Source: Narthecium ossifragum
Taxonomy: Eukaryota; Streptophyta; Magnoliopsida; Dioscoreales; Nartheciaceae
Length of the DNA stretch: 64,000 nt
Direction: 5' to 3'
NCBI GenBank assembly: GCA_963920575.1
Contig: OY986965.1
Span: 19,691,220 to 19,755,219 of the forward strand
Part shown: one piece after another, positions 45,365 through 56,777 of the stretch
Position numbering within the stretch: the stretch's first letter is position 1
How the letters are laid out: every line of letters begins with the position of its first letter
The notes under the pieces: generated by a model
Told to the model about the DNA's origin: nothing
What the model saw: the letters and a program-made list of their open reading frames with translations, nothing else
Database searches by the model: none
Translations under genes and position numbers: made by a program

Positions 45365-47179
45365 TGTCGCGCCCCTACCCGTGTAGGCCCAACCGGTCCG
45401 GGCGACGCGAACCGGAACCTAACCTACTACGGAAATTTTGGCGAGGTTTCTCTCTAATCGTAGTGGTCTCCCTAGCAATTCATAATCATCCTGTATTATA
45501 CAAACATTCACAAACCTCAAAGACTGAAACTGAATATAATACAAATCCTCAAAACAGGGAAAATTATACATTTAACACTCCCGTAGGAGACTATCTATAA
45601 CAAAAGGGTAAAACTGAGATCGCCGCTCCTCAAGCACCGCCAGACGCCGCCACGTCACCAAACACCGGCCCGGTAGGGGCGACCGAAGAAGAGCTAGCGC
45701 TAGCACCTGCAAAACGCAGCCCGGGTAGGAGTGAGCACTAAGCTCAGCAGGGACACTACACTATGACACTCACAACGGAGGGAACACAACAGTGCCGCCC
45801 CCAAATCTATCCTAGGTGTATACAAGGGTCCCATAACCCTACCGGAAGTCCGTGAACGCAGGCCCAAAATACTGCAGACTCACAACATGACACTGAACAC
45901 TATTTGGCGGGCCCGGACACCGCTGGGTAGGCACTCCTCGACCCAAGAGTCAAGAACACCGAACTCCGACTACACCTCAGATACAACTTGCAGTCGACAC
46001 GACCTCTAAACATCAAACCACATGTATTCAGGTCATCTAACCCTATCATCGAAATCGACTGAATACTACAAATCGAGTCCTGGACCAAGCTACCCGCAAC
46101 GGTCCTAGAGCTAGATCCGGACTATCCGAAAGCCGCGGATCGGCGATCAACCCATCGCAAACGTCCTACACAGATGCAACTAATGCACAACACAATGCAT
46201 GTTATGCGCACACGCAGGGTAATATAGATAAACATACAACAGTATGTGATGTATATCAGACAAGGTCTGGGCACGGCACCCTGCCGGCCCGAGGTGGTGA
46301 ACAGGTAAGTAAGGTCTAGGAGCTACTGCAGTGGTACCACCACCAACTGCCAGCAGTCCACCACAACACATGCATCGAGAAGCAGCCCCGCAAACAACAG
46401 CTCACAGATATCACAGGTAAAGCCCTCGACGCACGCCGGCATGCAAGGCTAGGGAAAGCTGTAGGGCTACCCGCCCGTTTATTCTAAACATCCCGGGAGT
46501 CATCACTCCCTGGTTCACCACTGCCCCTATTATAGGGCTAACATGCTTAAACATATGTACAAGGTATAAAACGGTAAGGGAAAACCGACATACCAAGCCC
46601 CGCGGGCAAAAGCCATGAAAAATCCTCTCTGCTACTAAGGGATCGATCTTTACCTAAGAAAAGATCGATCTTTCAAGTAACAGAGAGCCTTCCCTCACTA
46701 TCGAGCTAAAGAAGATCGACCCTTCCTCCCAGGAAGATCGATCTTTCTCGAGACAGAGGGCACCCTTCTTGTCGCGCCAAGAAAGATCGACCCTCCTCGC
46801 GACGCAGGGTAACCATGCTACCCAAGACCCAGGATCGATCATCTCCAAGCAAAGGATCTCCAAGCAAAGGATCGATCTCTTCTCAAAAGAACATCGATCT
46901 CTCTTGACGAACTCAGCTTGACTTTCTGGCACAAGGAGATCGATCTCTTAGCCAAAGAAGATCGATCTTATTTGTGCTGAAAGCTAAACTTGGGCAAGAA
47001 CTCAAGCCTAAGCCTCGATCTTTCGATCCCGGGTCCCACTAACCATTCTAGCCAAACATTACCACAAACATGGTCAGTGTGTGCACGCGCGAGTGTGAAA
47101 CAAGCCGACAAGGCGTAATTTACCAAATTGCCCTTTCGGTCCATAGCGAGCCACAGGAGTAGAGGGACGGGTCCTCACA
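45365..47179 (-). repeat. 3' LTR G of Tekay-4 (1815 bp)
   Basis: Plus-strand reading begins TGTCGCGCCCC and ends GGTCCTCACA, next to the purine tract (minus-strand AAGGGTATTAGGA). It lacks the pyrimidine-rich leader of LTRs A/B/C. In its place is a long array of AGATCGATCTTT-type palindromes (46635-46975). The acceptor-like TTTTGCAGGTGC is kept near 45705. Confidence 0.9.
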
Positions 47180-47308
47180 TCCTAATACCCTTAAAAGAAA
47201 TCTCATCCCGAGATTCGATAAAGGTAGGGCTCAGAAACAAAAGAAACATCTACACTAGAAGACAGGACAAAAGTTACCTCGAGAAGGGAACAAGTGCGGA
47301 TAATCCTG

Positions 47309-48450
47309 TCACATGCGCGCCTCGCGCTCCCAGGTCATCTCCTCGACGCCTCTGTGCCTCCACAGTACCTTGACCAAGGGAATCGTCTTGCCCCGCAAGA
47401 CCTGATCCCTCCGGTCAAGTACTCGAACAAGCTGCTCAACGAACGTCGCGTCTGACTCAAGCTCGATGTAATCCACTCTGATGACATGCGATGGGTCGGA
47501 GTGGTACCTCCTCAGCATCGACACATGAAAAGTCGGGTGCACAGTTGACATGGGCTAAGGAAGGTCCAAACGGTAGGCTACCTCGTCGACCCTCTCGAGG
47601 ATCTCAAACGGTTCGACGAACCTCGGAGCCAACTTGCCCCCGCTGCCAAACCTGACGGACCCTCTGATCTGCATAGCTCTTCTGCAGACTCTGAGCCGTC
47701 ACAAGCCTCTGCTTGATCTGCACTAACCTCTCTGACGACCTCCTGACGATGTCTGGACCGGTGAGTTAAGCCTCTCCAACCTCTGTCCAGCAAACTGGGG
47801 AACGACACTGCCTACCGTACAACGCCTCGAAAAGTGCTTCTCCAAGACTGGACTGGTAGCTATTGTTGTAGGCGAACTCCACCAAGGGAACATGCTCCTC
47901 TCAGCTGCCTCCTGCGTCGAGGACACATGCTCTCAGCATGTCCTCCAAGATCTGGATCGTCCGCTCTGACTACCCGTCTTTCTGCGGATGAAACGCCTCC
48001 TGAAAGCCCCACTAGAACCTGCTGGTGAACCTGGGGTCACGGTCTGACACGATAGAAACTGGAACCCCATGTACTCTGACTACCTCTCTGACGTATAAAC
48101 TACCTAACCTGTCCGTCGAGTCTGTCGTCCGCATAGGCAGGAAGTGCGCCGATTTGGTCAATCGATCAACGATGACCCAAATCGCGTCATTCCCCATAGG
48201 AGATCTCGGTAGCCCGGTCACGAAGTCCATCGTGATGTGCTCCCACTTCCACTCAGCTAGTGGAAGTGGCTGAAGTAACCCCGGAGTCCGCTAGTGCTCT
48301 GCCTTGACCTTCTGACAGGTATGGCAGCGCGATACGAACTCGGTCACTGCCCTCTTCATTCCGCGCCACCAGAACTGTCGCCGAAGATCCTGGTACATCT
48401 TGGTGCCGCCGGGATGAACTGCAAAGCGAGAGTGATGGAACTCTCATAGG
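47309..48450 (-). pseudogene. Tekay-4 integrase and chromodomain
   Basis: The HHCC finger part is at 48253-48447. The core starts [20 protein letters not shown] (48180-48230) with [12 protein letters not shown] and [11 protein letters not shown], then stops at a TAG (48010). Further blocks continue to the integrase C-terminal domain near 47600. The chromodomain with MTWEREARM at its end lies at 47309-47400 (RVLDRRDQVLR ... VKVLWRHRG). Here the tryptophan missing from Tekay-2 is kept. Many TAG codons replace CAG, so it is inactive. Confidence 0.85.
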
Positions 48451-48527
48451 ACGTCGTCTCGAAGAACTGGATCTGCTGGAACTGCTACTCTGCCTCGGAA
48501 CCGTAGCCCTACGTCTGGCGATACTGT

Positions 48528-50471
48528 CTAGTCTCCGTCTGCGCCCTCTGTGCCCGCTGCTGTGCGTAACTCCTCGTGCTCTGGGTCACTGTGCTGTGCC
48601 TCTAACACTCTAGCTAAGACTACTGGCATACTCTGCACTGTGTAGAGGAAGCTACTGGATTCCCGATCCTCAAACTCGAGCCCCAACTGGCCTGCCGCCT
48701 CTAGAGCCTGCCACTGCCGCACTGACAACCCTCCAACTGCTGCTCTGGTGTCTCTCACCTATCTGCTCAACGCGTCTGCTACGACGTTTGCCTTACCAAG
48801 ATAGTAATGCAACTCAAAGTCGTAGTCCTCCAGTAGCTCCATCCAGCGTCGCTGCTAAGGTTGAGGTTACGTTGGGTGAAAACGTGCCTCAAGCTTTTAT
48901 GGTCCGAGAAGACAGAAAACTCCTCGCCATAGAGGTAATGACACCAGGTCTTCAGGGCGAAGACCACCGCTGCTAGCTCCAAGTCATGAGTAGGGTAGTT
49001 CCTCTCATGGTTCTTTAGCTGGCGAGAACCATAGGAAACTGCGTGGCCCTCCTGCATGAGGACACAACGGTACACTGGTCAACCTGGTCCTCAGCTCTAC
49101 GAAGGCTTGCTCACTAGCATCATCCCACACGAACGAGACGGCCTTCTGTGTCAGTCTGGTCAACGGTCCGGCGACTCTGGAGAAGCCCCGCACGAACCAC
49201 CTGTAGTACTCCGCCAAGCCCAGGAAACTGCGGACCTCGAACACTGTTCTCGATCTCTGCCACTGTACCACTGCCTCGACCTTGGCGGGGTCGACTGAGA
49301 TCCCTGCTGCCGACACCACGTGTCCAAGGAACCCCACCTGTGCAAGCCAGAACTCGCACTTGGAAGCCTTGGCATAAAGCCGATACTGCCGAAGTAGCTG
49401 CAACACTGTCGCCAAGTGTCGCTCGTGCTCCGTCTCTGACCGGGAGTAGATAAGAATGTCATCGACGAACACCACCACGAACTCGTCTAGGAAAGGCCGG
49501 AAGATCCTCTACATGAGATCCATGAACGTTATTGGTGTGTTCGTCAGCCCAAACGGCATCACTATGAACTCAAACAGACCGTACCGAGTTCGGAATGTCG
49601 TCTTCGGGATGTAGCAATCCCGAACCCTCAACTGGTGGTAGCCGGTGCGGAGATCGATCTTCGAGAACACTGAAGATCCTCACAGCTGGTCAAACAAGTC
49701 GTCAATCCTCGGCATCGGGTACCTGTTCTTCACCGTCACCCTGTTGAGCCGCATGTAGTCTATGCAAAGTCGAAGGGTACCATCCTTCTTCTTTGCGAAC
49801 ATCACTGGCGCCCCCCAGGGAGACATGTTGGGACGGATGAAACCTCTGCTGGTAAGCTCGTCTAGCTGGGTCCTCAACTCACTTTGCTCTGCTGGTGCCA
49901 TCCTAAAAGTTGGGAGAGAGATCGGTGCGGTACCTGGTACTAGGTCGATCACAAAATCGACCTCTCTAGGCGGTGGAAGCCCTGGCAACACCTCGGAAAA
50001 CACGTTGGTGTAGTCGCACACGATCCTAGAAAAACTGCTCTGCTGCACTCCCTCAGAACCGGACAAGGACAGCCTGGCCAACAAGGCTGAGAGCTCGCTA
50101 CCACGCCTCCCCACACCACAAGCAAAGGAATCGACGGAGAACCGATCCCCCAACAACACAAACTGTATCCCGTCGGGTGTCCAAGCGACCACCCTCCGGT
50201 GACCACAGTCGATGACGGCCCGGTATGTTGCCAACCAATCCATACCGAGTATCACGTCAAAGCCGATCATGTCTAGTACCCGCAGGTCTAGACAGACCCA
50301 AAGGCCTCCAACCTCCAACGAACACGATCGGCAGACCCAGTCTACCCTGACTGCCCCGCCGATCGGTGAGTCTACAGACTGTGCCACCTCTAGCCGACTC
50401 GTCTCTAACCCTAGCGATGCCACGCACATGTTAGCAATGTAGGAGTGAGACGCCCCTGAATCTATCAGCAC
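48528..50471 (-). pseudogene. Tekay-4 protease, reverse transcriptase and RNase H
   Basis: The protease starts at about 50471 with [13 protein letters not shown] (active site DSGAS) and VILGMDWL (near 50240). It runs in one frame into RT ([46 protein letters not shown]) until a stop at 49680. RT resumes in the same order with [15 protein letters not shown], and [14 protein letters not shown] (about 49440-49478). [15 protein letters not shown] continues it. RNase H is at 48779-49075 ([32 protein letters not shown]). A few nonsense codons and a frameshift near 49020 break it, but all motifs are present, making this the best pol copy of its family here. Confidence 0.88.
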
Positions 50472-50777
50472 ATCTACTAAGGAACTAGAAAGCTGAAAGA
50501 TACCTCTGAGGACGGATGGCTCTGTCGTGGCCTGCCGGTACTGCTACGGCTGCTGTTACTGTAATGGCTGCTGGTACTACGGTGGCGGCTGATACAGCTG
50601 AACGGTGTCCTGCTGCTCGCGAACTGGGAGGGCAAACACCTGCCCCCGATGGCCGCCTCCACCTCTGGGACTCCCCTGCCCACGTCCACCCTCGCTCCCT
50701 TGCCAAGCACCGGACCCTCCGCCTCTACTGCCTTGCGGCACAGCGCTCTGCGCTCCTCACGAAGGACAATCTCTACG

Positions 50778-51780
50778 GTAGTGCCCCGGCTACCCGCACT
50801 GAAAGCACGTGGGCGACACGCCGCTAGGCTGCCGACCCTGGCCTCCCCCTGACGAAGCCTGCCCAGATGGCCCGGCCGTCAGTAGAAACGGGGATGGTAG
50901 GCTCGGTAGTGGCTGCTGGTACTGCAATGCACACGGCGGCTGCTGCTGAAAGGGTCGCTGACGCCGCGGCTGCCCCCTACCGAATCCCCCTCTGCCCTGG
51001 GGTCGTTGCTGCGTTCTGGTGAAGGGTGTCGGTGGAACTTCCCGGCACCTGTCGTCCCACAACTGAGCCTCTACTGACAATGCGCAGTTCAGGATCGCTG
51101 AGTACGACCGGAAGTAGTGTGAGCTGGTCTGCCGCTGGATCTCTAGCCGAAGTCCCCCACTCGAACTGCCGCACCCTGGCTGTCTAATCTGCTGCAACTG
51201 CCCCCGCAAACCGAACAAGATGCTTGAACCTGGAGACATACTGCTGAACGGAGCGAGTAACCCGCAAGAGGGACTGGTACTCGCGGATCAGGGCGTCACG
51301 TGCACTTGCTGGGAAGTGCACGTCTAAGAACATCACCCTGAACTCCTCCCACAGTGGCACCTCTCCGTCACTAGTGTGCTGGGCGGTGCGCCACCAGTCA
51401 CGAGCATCTCTATCGAGCTGAAACGCTGCGAGAGTGACCCGAACCCGGTCGTCCTCGATGAAGAGAGCATCCAGGACGCGCGAGACTCCGTCGAGCCAGT
51501 CGACTACTGCGGTCGGATCTTCAGGCCTACCGCTGAACCTAGGCGGGTTCAGCCACTGGAAAGCCATCGTGATAGCCACCAAGGCCCGCCCGTCGACAGG
51601 AACAGGGGCCTACTCCTCGGCGAGGAAGACCTCTGCCTGCGCGACCGAAACCGCCGCTGGTGATGGTACAGTCCGTCTAGCCCGGACCACCCTGATAGGA
51701 GCAGTCCTGTCCGGTCGGGCGGGTCGACCAGGTCATGCCCCACCCCGACCAGCAACCGGAGGTCGGTCACGAGCTCCTGA
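50778..51780 (-). pseudogene. Tekay-4 gag with zinc knuckle
   Basis: The capsid domain (51184-51582) reads FQWLNPPRFSGRPEDPTAVV, then DARDWWRTAQ and EFRVMFLDVHFPASARDALI, typical of chromovirus gags. A Gln/Pro/Arg-rich linker follows (50840-51170). The CCHC knuckle TCFQCG ... GHYRRDC is at about 50778-50827, with its internal Gln changed to TAG. The N-terminal part upstream of 51582 is recognisable to about 51750 with one stop. No clean start codon was chosen. Confidence 0.78.
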
Positions 51781-51972
51781 GATCTGCACGATCACCAACA
51801 GCAAACGAGTTTTCACTCGTCAGAAAACAGCAAAACAAACAGCACAACAATAAAGCGGAAGACATACACAACACAAAGAGAGCATGCACGGATGTTCTAG
51901 ACATAGAACTAACCCATTCCACGCTCAATCTCAACCGTATCCTGATCCTACTCCCTGGGATCTACAGCTTAT

Positions 51973-51984
51973 GCTCTGATACCA
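51973..51984 (-). promoter_or_regulatory. Primer-binding site of Tekay-4 (initiator tRNA-Met type)
   Basis: The minus strand reads TGGTATCAGAGC, the standard site of plant elements primed by initiator tRNA-Met. On its LTR side comes ACAACTT, where the normal LTR end ...CGACA should follow. Here the sequence instead folds into inverted LTR sequence. Confidence 0.9.
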
Positions 51985-52584
51985 AGTTGTATCTGAGGTG
52001 TAGCCGGAGTTCGGTGTTCTTGACTCTTGGGTCGAGGAGTGCCTACCCAGCGGTGTCCTGGCCCGCCAAACAGTGTTCAGTGTCCTGTTGTGAGTCTGCA
52101 GTGTTTTGGGCCTTCGTTCACGGACTTCCGGTAGGGTTATGGGACCCTTGTATACACCTAGGATAGACTTGGGGGCGGCACTGTTGTGTTCCCTCCCTTG
52201 TGAGTGTCGTAGTGTAATGTCCCTGCTGAGCTTAGTACTCACTCCTACCCGGGCTGCGTATTGCAGGTGCTGGCGCTAGCACTTCTTCAGTCGCCCCTAC
52301 CGGGCCGGTGTTTGGTGACGTGGCGGCGATCTCAGTTTTACCCTTTTGTTATAGATAGTCTCCTACGAGAGTGTTAAATGTATATTTTTTCCTGTTTTGA
52401 GGATTTGTATTATATTCAGTTTCAGTCTTTGAGATTTGTGAATGTTTATATAATACATGATGATTATGAATTGCTAGGGAGACCACTACGATTAGAGGGA
52501 AATCTCGCCAAAATTTCCGCAGTAGGTTAGGTTCCGGTTCGCGTCGCCCGGCCCGGTTGGGCCTACGCGGGTCGGGGCACGACA
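51985..52584 (+). repeat. Inverted 600-bp U5-side LTR fragment (H) of Tekay-4
   Basis: Plus-strand copy of the last 600 bases of the same LTR type as G, starting TTGTATCTGAGGTG and ending GGCACGACA. In LTR G the corresponding point (about 45970-45991) reads CCTCAGATACAACTTG. The first eight bases of the junction, ACAACTTG on the minus strand, are thus common to the LTR interior and to the U5/primer-site boundary. The acceptor-like TGCAGGTGC block is kept near 52265. Confidence 0.88.
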
Positions 52585-52589
52585 ATAAG

Positions 52590-52893
52590 GGTCCTCATTC
52601 TCACGGCCATAAAAAGATGGTAACGCTGTAATCTAGTTGGGTTTAATCTCATAGTGTGTGGCAGTAATGACAGGTGGGTTAATACATGACGTATAAGTGT
52701 AAGGTCCAGGCAGAAAGTGATTCCTAATAGGGACTTATCTATTGTTATTGTGGTTCCCGTTTCACCCACCGTTTCCACTATTATTTCCTGCAGCTAAAGC
52801 CATTGTGTAGAAAGAATTAGGAGGTAAATCAGGGATTTCAAGTTTAGGGTCAAAAGGTGTCAAAGAAAAATTCAAGGCCCTTCTACCTTGCAT
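52590..52893 (-). pseudogene. Element X gag, N-terminal part
   Basis: Starts at an ATG (plus-strand cat at 52891-52893) with MQGRRALNFSLTPFDP and continues LPPNSFYTMALAAGNN. It then has three nonsense codons and ends with ITALPSFYGRENEDP at the ATAAG target site. It joins in frame to the middle part at 45364. Confidence 0.78.
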
Positions 52894-53384
52894 ACAGGTT
52901 CATGCACACCCCAGAAATAAAAAGAAAAACAAAACAAAAGCTTCGAAGGAGAGGAAAAAACCCGGAATACTACAGCAAAAAAATAAAAATAAAATAAAAA
53001 ATAATGAAAAGTTGCAGGTTAGAAGACGTACTTGAATGCCACGTGGATGATTGATCGGAGGTATTGCCGATCGATCGGTTTCTCGATGATTGATCGGTGG
53101 TCTGGGTGACCGATCATTCCTCACAGCAACACAAGCAAACTGCACAGTTTCGATCCGTCGAATTCAAGTCCGACCGATCGCTCCATGTGGCGAGCAGGTT
53201 TCTCCCTCCCTGAATTTTTTTTTTAATGCTGCAAAAATTCCAGAAAATGTAAGATAAATCCTAAAAAGTGTAAAATAAAGAAAGGGGAAAATAAGAAAGA
53301 TAAAAACCTAACTAAGCAAAGAAAAAGAGTCAAAAGAAAATCAATCAATCAACTGTCGAATTCTTTGGCTTTGGCATCAAAAAT
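52894..53384 (-). other. Leader of element X
   Basis: Non-coding, A-rich on the plus strand. Contains GATCGATCGG-like motifs (53050-53180). Next to the LTR the minus strand reads TTTTTGATGCCAAAGCC, where Athila elements usually have TTTTGGCGCCGTTGCC. The primer site is therefore mutated or specific for another tRNA. Confidence 0.6.
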
Positions 53385-54915
53385 TGATGTGTGGCGAACG
53401 TGTCGTTAAAACGTTGCAAACTCAGTCGAATATTAAATTTATAATCATTATTCAATCACTACGCTACTAGGTAGAATAGCGGTGAAGTTCGGACTCGAAC
53501 CACTATTAAATTTATAATCCTTATTCAATCACTACACTATTAGGTAGAATAGCGGTGAAGTCCGGAGTCGAACCACAGGGAATTTACCAGGAAATACTAA
53601 TTTCAATTCTCAAACTCTAAATCTAAGCAAAAGAAGTAATGATAAGTTTGAATTAACTAAAACTATCTAATGAAAGCAAGTAAAAGTTGTTAAACTAATG
53701 AGAGAGATACTTAGGGTTTTATCAATCCAACTTAGTTTCACTTTCTGTATTCTTCAGTTATCCTCTTATCTCCTTCTCTAAACATTATGAATCATACGGC
53801 TACAAGCTCACATGAATCCTTAAAATAAGATTTATGTTCCTAACGGCATAACCTATCTTTCTTGGCATAGATTGTCTTCAGTCCTAAAGTTACTTTCAGT
53901 TATACTACTCCTAATGATCTTGGCACAACCTATCCTAGCTTAGCATAGCCTATCTCACTAGCAAATCATAAATCACATGAAAACCATGCTATGAATCTCT
54001 ATAATCAATCACAGAAATCATATAGGACTGAAAGTACGTCAAGGGAACTATGTTCCTTCAACTCTATTAACAATAAAAAGCAAATTCATAGAATCTTCTT
54101 TTGAGAAGAATACAAGATTCAAACCAAAGAATACAAAAAGTTACACTAGAGTTTCATGAGATCCCTAAGTTTAGAAATTAGCTACCCATCTCTTGAGAAA
54201 GATCCATAGGTGTTGAGAAGGAAGCCATTGATCCCCGCGAAAAGATCTTCGTCTTCAAATCCTAGCCTTCTCCTTTTTCTCTCTGATTTTTCTCCAAAAA
54301 GAAGAGAAATTCGGATGGAATAATCCTATTTATAGGATAACTCCCAAAATTAGGGTTTTGGCTAAGTTGGGGACTTCTATTACAACTCGGATTTCCTGGA
54401 TTAATTCCTGGCAGTCTATTCCGGTCACAACTGGGTCCAATCAAGCCAGAATTTGTAAACAAGACCAACATGAAAGATGTAGAGTAGTAAGTCTTTTGTC
54501 TGATCCCAAAGATTTCATAATATTCGGACTTATGTGGAATAATTTTCGAATATTCTCCTGAACATCGACTGACCAGTTTCCCAGCATCTGTTTATTTTCA
54601 TATTCTTCAAAACTGGTATTAATCTGTCAGTAAGATCGCAAAGAGTAGAACATGAAAGTGGTAGCGGTTGAAGTCTTCTATGACGTAATATATTTTCAGA
54701 ATATTTGGACTTATACATAATTTCTTAAGAATATTCTCCTGACATGCGATGAAGCAGTCTTTATCACATAAATCCATCTTTTTAACGAAATTTCTTGTAT
54801 TTCTTCTCAAATCATGATTGAACCTCAAATCAACTAACAAATTATTAAATGCAACTACTCTAGGCCTAACAAAGGTAATTTAAGGGGTTTAATCATGAAT
54901 ATTTAGTGACTCATT
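53385..54915 (-). repeat. 5' LTR of element X (1531 bp)
   Basis: Plus-strand reading begins TGATGTGTGGCGAACG and ends GTGACTCATTA (the last bases changed from CATCA). A 73-base segment near the U5 end is duplicated (units starting near 53432 and 53505, ATTAAATTTATAATC). The 249-base promoter-side repeat of the other LTR is present once. The many differences between the two LTRs indicate an old insertion or later exchange. Confidence 0.88.
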
Positions 54916-56777
54916 AGCCTGTGGATGATCCCATACTGGAATCGGACGGGCAACCCTTGGTAGCTTGGTCGCCGGCTTCGAGGTTGACTTTGGGAGGATG
55001 TACCTGTCTTGGTTATACGTAGGGCTCGACTTTGCTCGCTGGTGAGTGTCAGCTTTTGCTCCGCCATCATCTATCCGACGAAGTTGCGGAATGCATGACC
55101 GGAATCAGTAGTGTGAATATCTGACAGATGCCACATGCACTTGCCCCTGTACACTTCCTCGGAGAAGTACTAGGCGAAGAGCCATTTAGCCATCACGAGT
55201 TGTTTAAATAACTCGTTGATCACTTGCCAGTAGCGTGCGCTGCGGGATGCGACCTGCACTGCCTATAATTTTTGAAGTCACGTCAAATATTTTCATATCA
55301 TTAGTTTCAATATAAGATGCGCTAAACGGATGACTATCGACTCTAGTTTTGGGAGTTGGATCAGTGAACATGAGTTCGCCAGTCTCGATTCTATCTTGGA
55401 TGGTATTGTGAAAAACCACGCAGTTGTTGGTGGAGTGAGTTAATACTCCGTGCCACTTGCAGAACTCCTTCCCTTGTTGGCCACCAACCAATCAAAGATT
55501 TTGTCGGCCTCGGCTATGTTGAATGAATACTTGTGTGTTTCTCCTTGCATGGATTTGGGAGCCTCGATGTTGAGTCGGGTTAACGGCTCACACGTCAGTG
55601 GGTTGCCTTTTACGAACTTGGCCTAGTCGACCACCGAACCGTCGAGCTCCTGGTGAAAAGTACCGTGTGAGCCTCTCCTCCGAGAGGATTCTTCTCGGAG
55701 CATCTGCTCGTACCTCGACGCCCTCTCGGACAACTCGAAAAGGTCATTAAACACCATTCCCTCGATCTTCTTTCGAAGCTCGAAGTCGAGTCCGTCCTGA
55801 GCCAGTTTGACGAACTCGGACTCGAGGAGGGGTGTCTTGCACCTGATTTTGGCTCGGCGGAAACGGGAGATGAATTGCTCTGCAGTCTCCCCTGACTTTT
55901 GTCGAATCCGAGTGTGATCCGCCATGGAGATCCCAGGATCGGTCTTCGAGAAATAAGCCTGAAACTGGCTTTGTAAATCATCCCAGGTGAAGATAGAATT
56001 CTAGAGAAGATTAATATACCAGGTGAAGGCTGACCCGGTGAGAGACGTATGGAAGATCCGGAGCTTAGAGAAATTGTTATCCCCATATTCACGACATTAG
56101 CAAGTGAACCTCGCCAAATGTTCCAGGCTGACATGTCGTTGTCCCCTGAGAAGAAGGTGAACTCCGGCAACCTAAAGTTATACGGGTAAGGCTGTTCTTT
56201 ATCTATGTAGTCCGGGTAGGGCTTCCGGAGTGTGGGTCGATCAACCCGGGGTCCATACATCTGCTCGACTACATGAGCGATGTGATCCGCCTCGAGTCAT
56301 GGGGGTTCGGGTCTGGGTCTCTCCCAATTGTGACGCGATGGTCTCTGAGCTGGGCCCCTCCAGTCCTCGTTACCCCCATTATGATATTGGGGTTGCTCGG
56401 GTTGGTGTCGAGCATGATGAGGTCCAGGTTGAACTCTGAGTGGAACTTGTTGCCCCTCGATGTGTGCAAATGGGCCGGGTGGCACCGCTGGTTGCCACCC
56501 TTGCCCCGTGGGGTAAGTGCCTTGATGGGGGTAGTTTCCCACATGGCCGGCCTGGCCGCTTTGCCCCCCAGGATAAACTGTCAGGTATTGTGGCCCTCCG
56601 AGATGACCGGGTGGGCCCTGCTGTCCGTTCGGGATTCCCGTCAGACCAGGTTGAGGCGGGTGCCCACAGTCTCGCCCCTCCGACATTTGTCATGGGTGGA
56701 TTCGATCCCCCCGGGTCCACGTACCCTTGAGGGGAGACGTTCAAGGTCGGGTTTGGATATCCCAGAGGTGGTGGTTG
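54916..56777 (-). pseudogene. Tat gag, main part
   Basis: The capsid domain runs right to left: FRLPEFTFFSGDNDMSAW (about 56130-56190), a segment of about 200 bases with a frameshift, then ADHTRIRQKSGETAEQFISRFRRAK-type sequence (55830-55925) and FELSERASRYEQMLREES. A histidine/cysteine segment KEFCKWHGVLTHSTNNC (about 55420-55470) is typical of Tat gags. The N-terminal part (56290-56770) is Pro/Gly/Gln-rich. LPRVARPIPVWDHP precedes the element X insertion. Frameshifts and stops make it a pseudogene. It is cut at 56777 by solo LTR I. Confidence 0.82.

Larger units (their letters stand above)
45365..52584 (-). mobile_element. Tekay-4: aberrant Tekay element with U5 ends at both borders
   Basis: Minus-strand chromovirus with 3' LTR G (45365-47179), integrase, RNase H, RT, protease, gag and primer-binding site. 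Where a second minus-strand LTR should follow the primer site (from about 51986), there is instead a plus-strand piece of the LTR's last 600 bases (to 52584). Both outer ends are therefore the U5 terminus (TGTCG... on the left, ...CGACA on the right). The flanks are a perfect ATAAG duplication (45360-45364 and 52585-52589), and the gag of element X reads through when the insertion is removed. The structure must have existed when it integrated. Confidence 0.88.
37003..54915 (-). mobile_element. Athila-like element X with nested insertions
   Basis: Minus-strand element with LTRs at 37003-38705 (3') and 53385-54915 (5'). The polypurine tract GTTGAGGGTG abuts the 3' LTR. Gag and protease are present but RT, RNase H and integrase are absent. 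Flanks are GCCTA (36998-37002) and GCCTG (54916-54920), a target duplication with one change. Its gag is split by a solo LTR (42969-44551) and a Tekay element (45365-52584); removing both restores the gag sequence. Without them the element is about 9.1 kb. Confidence 0.88.

Noticed and set aside
51985..52584. Inverted LTR piece H as an independent truncated LTR insertion
   Set aside because: It has no target duplication of its own. Its outer end shares the ATAAG duplication with the far end of LTR G, and it starts at a microhomology with the primer-site boundary.
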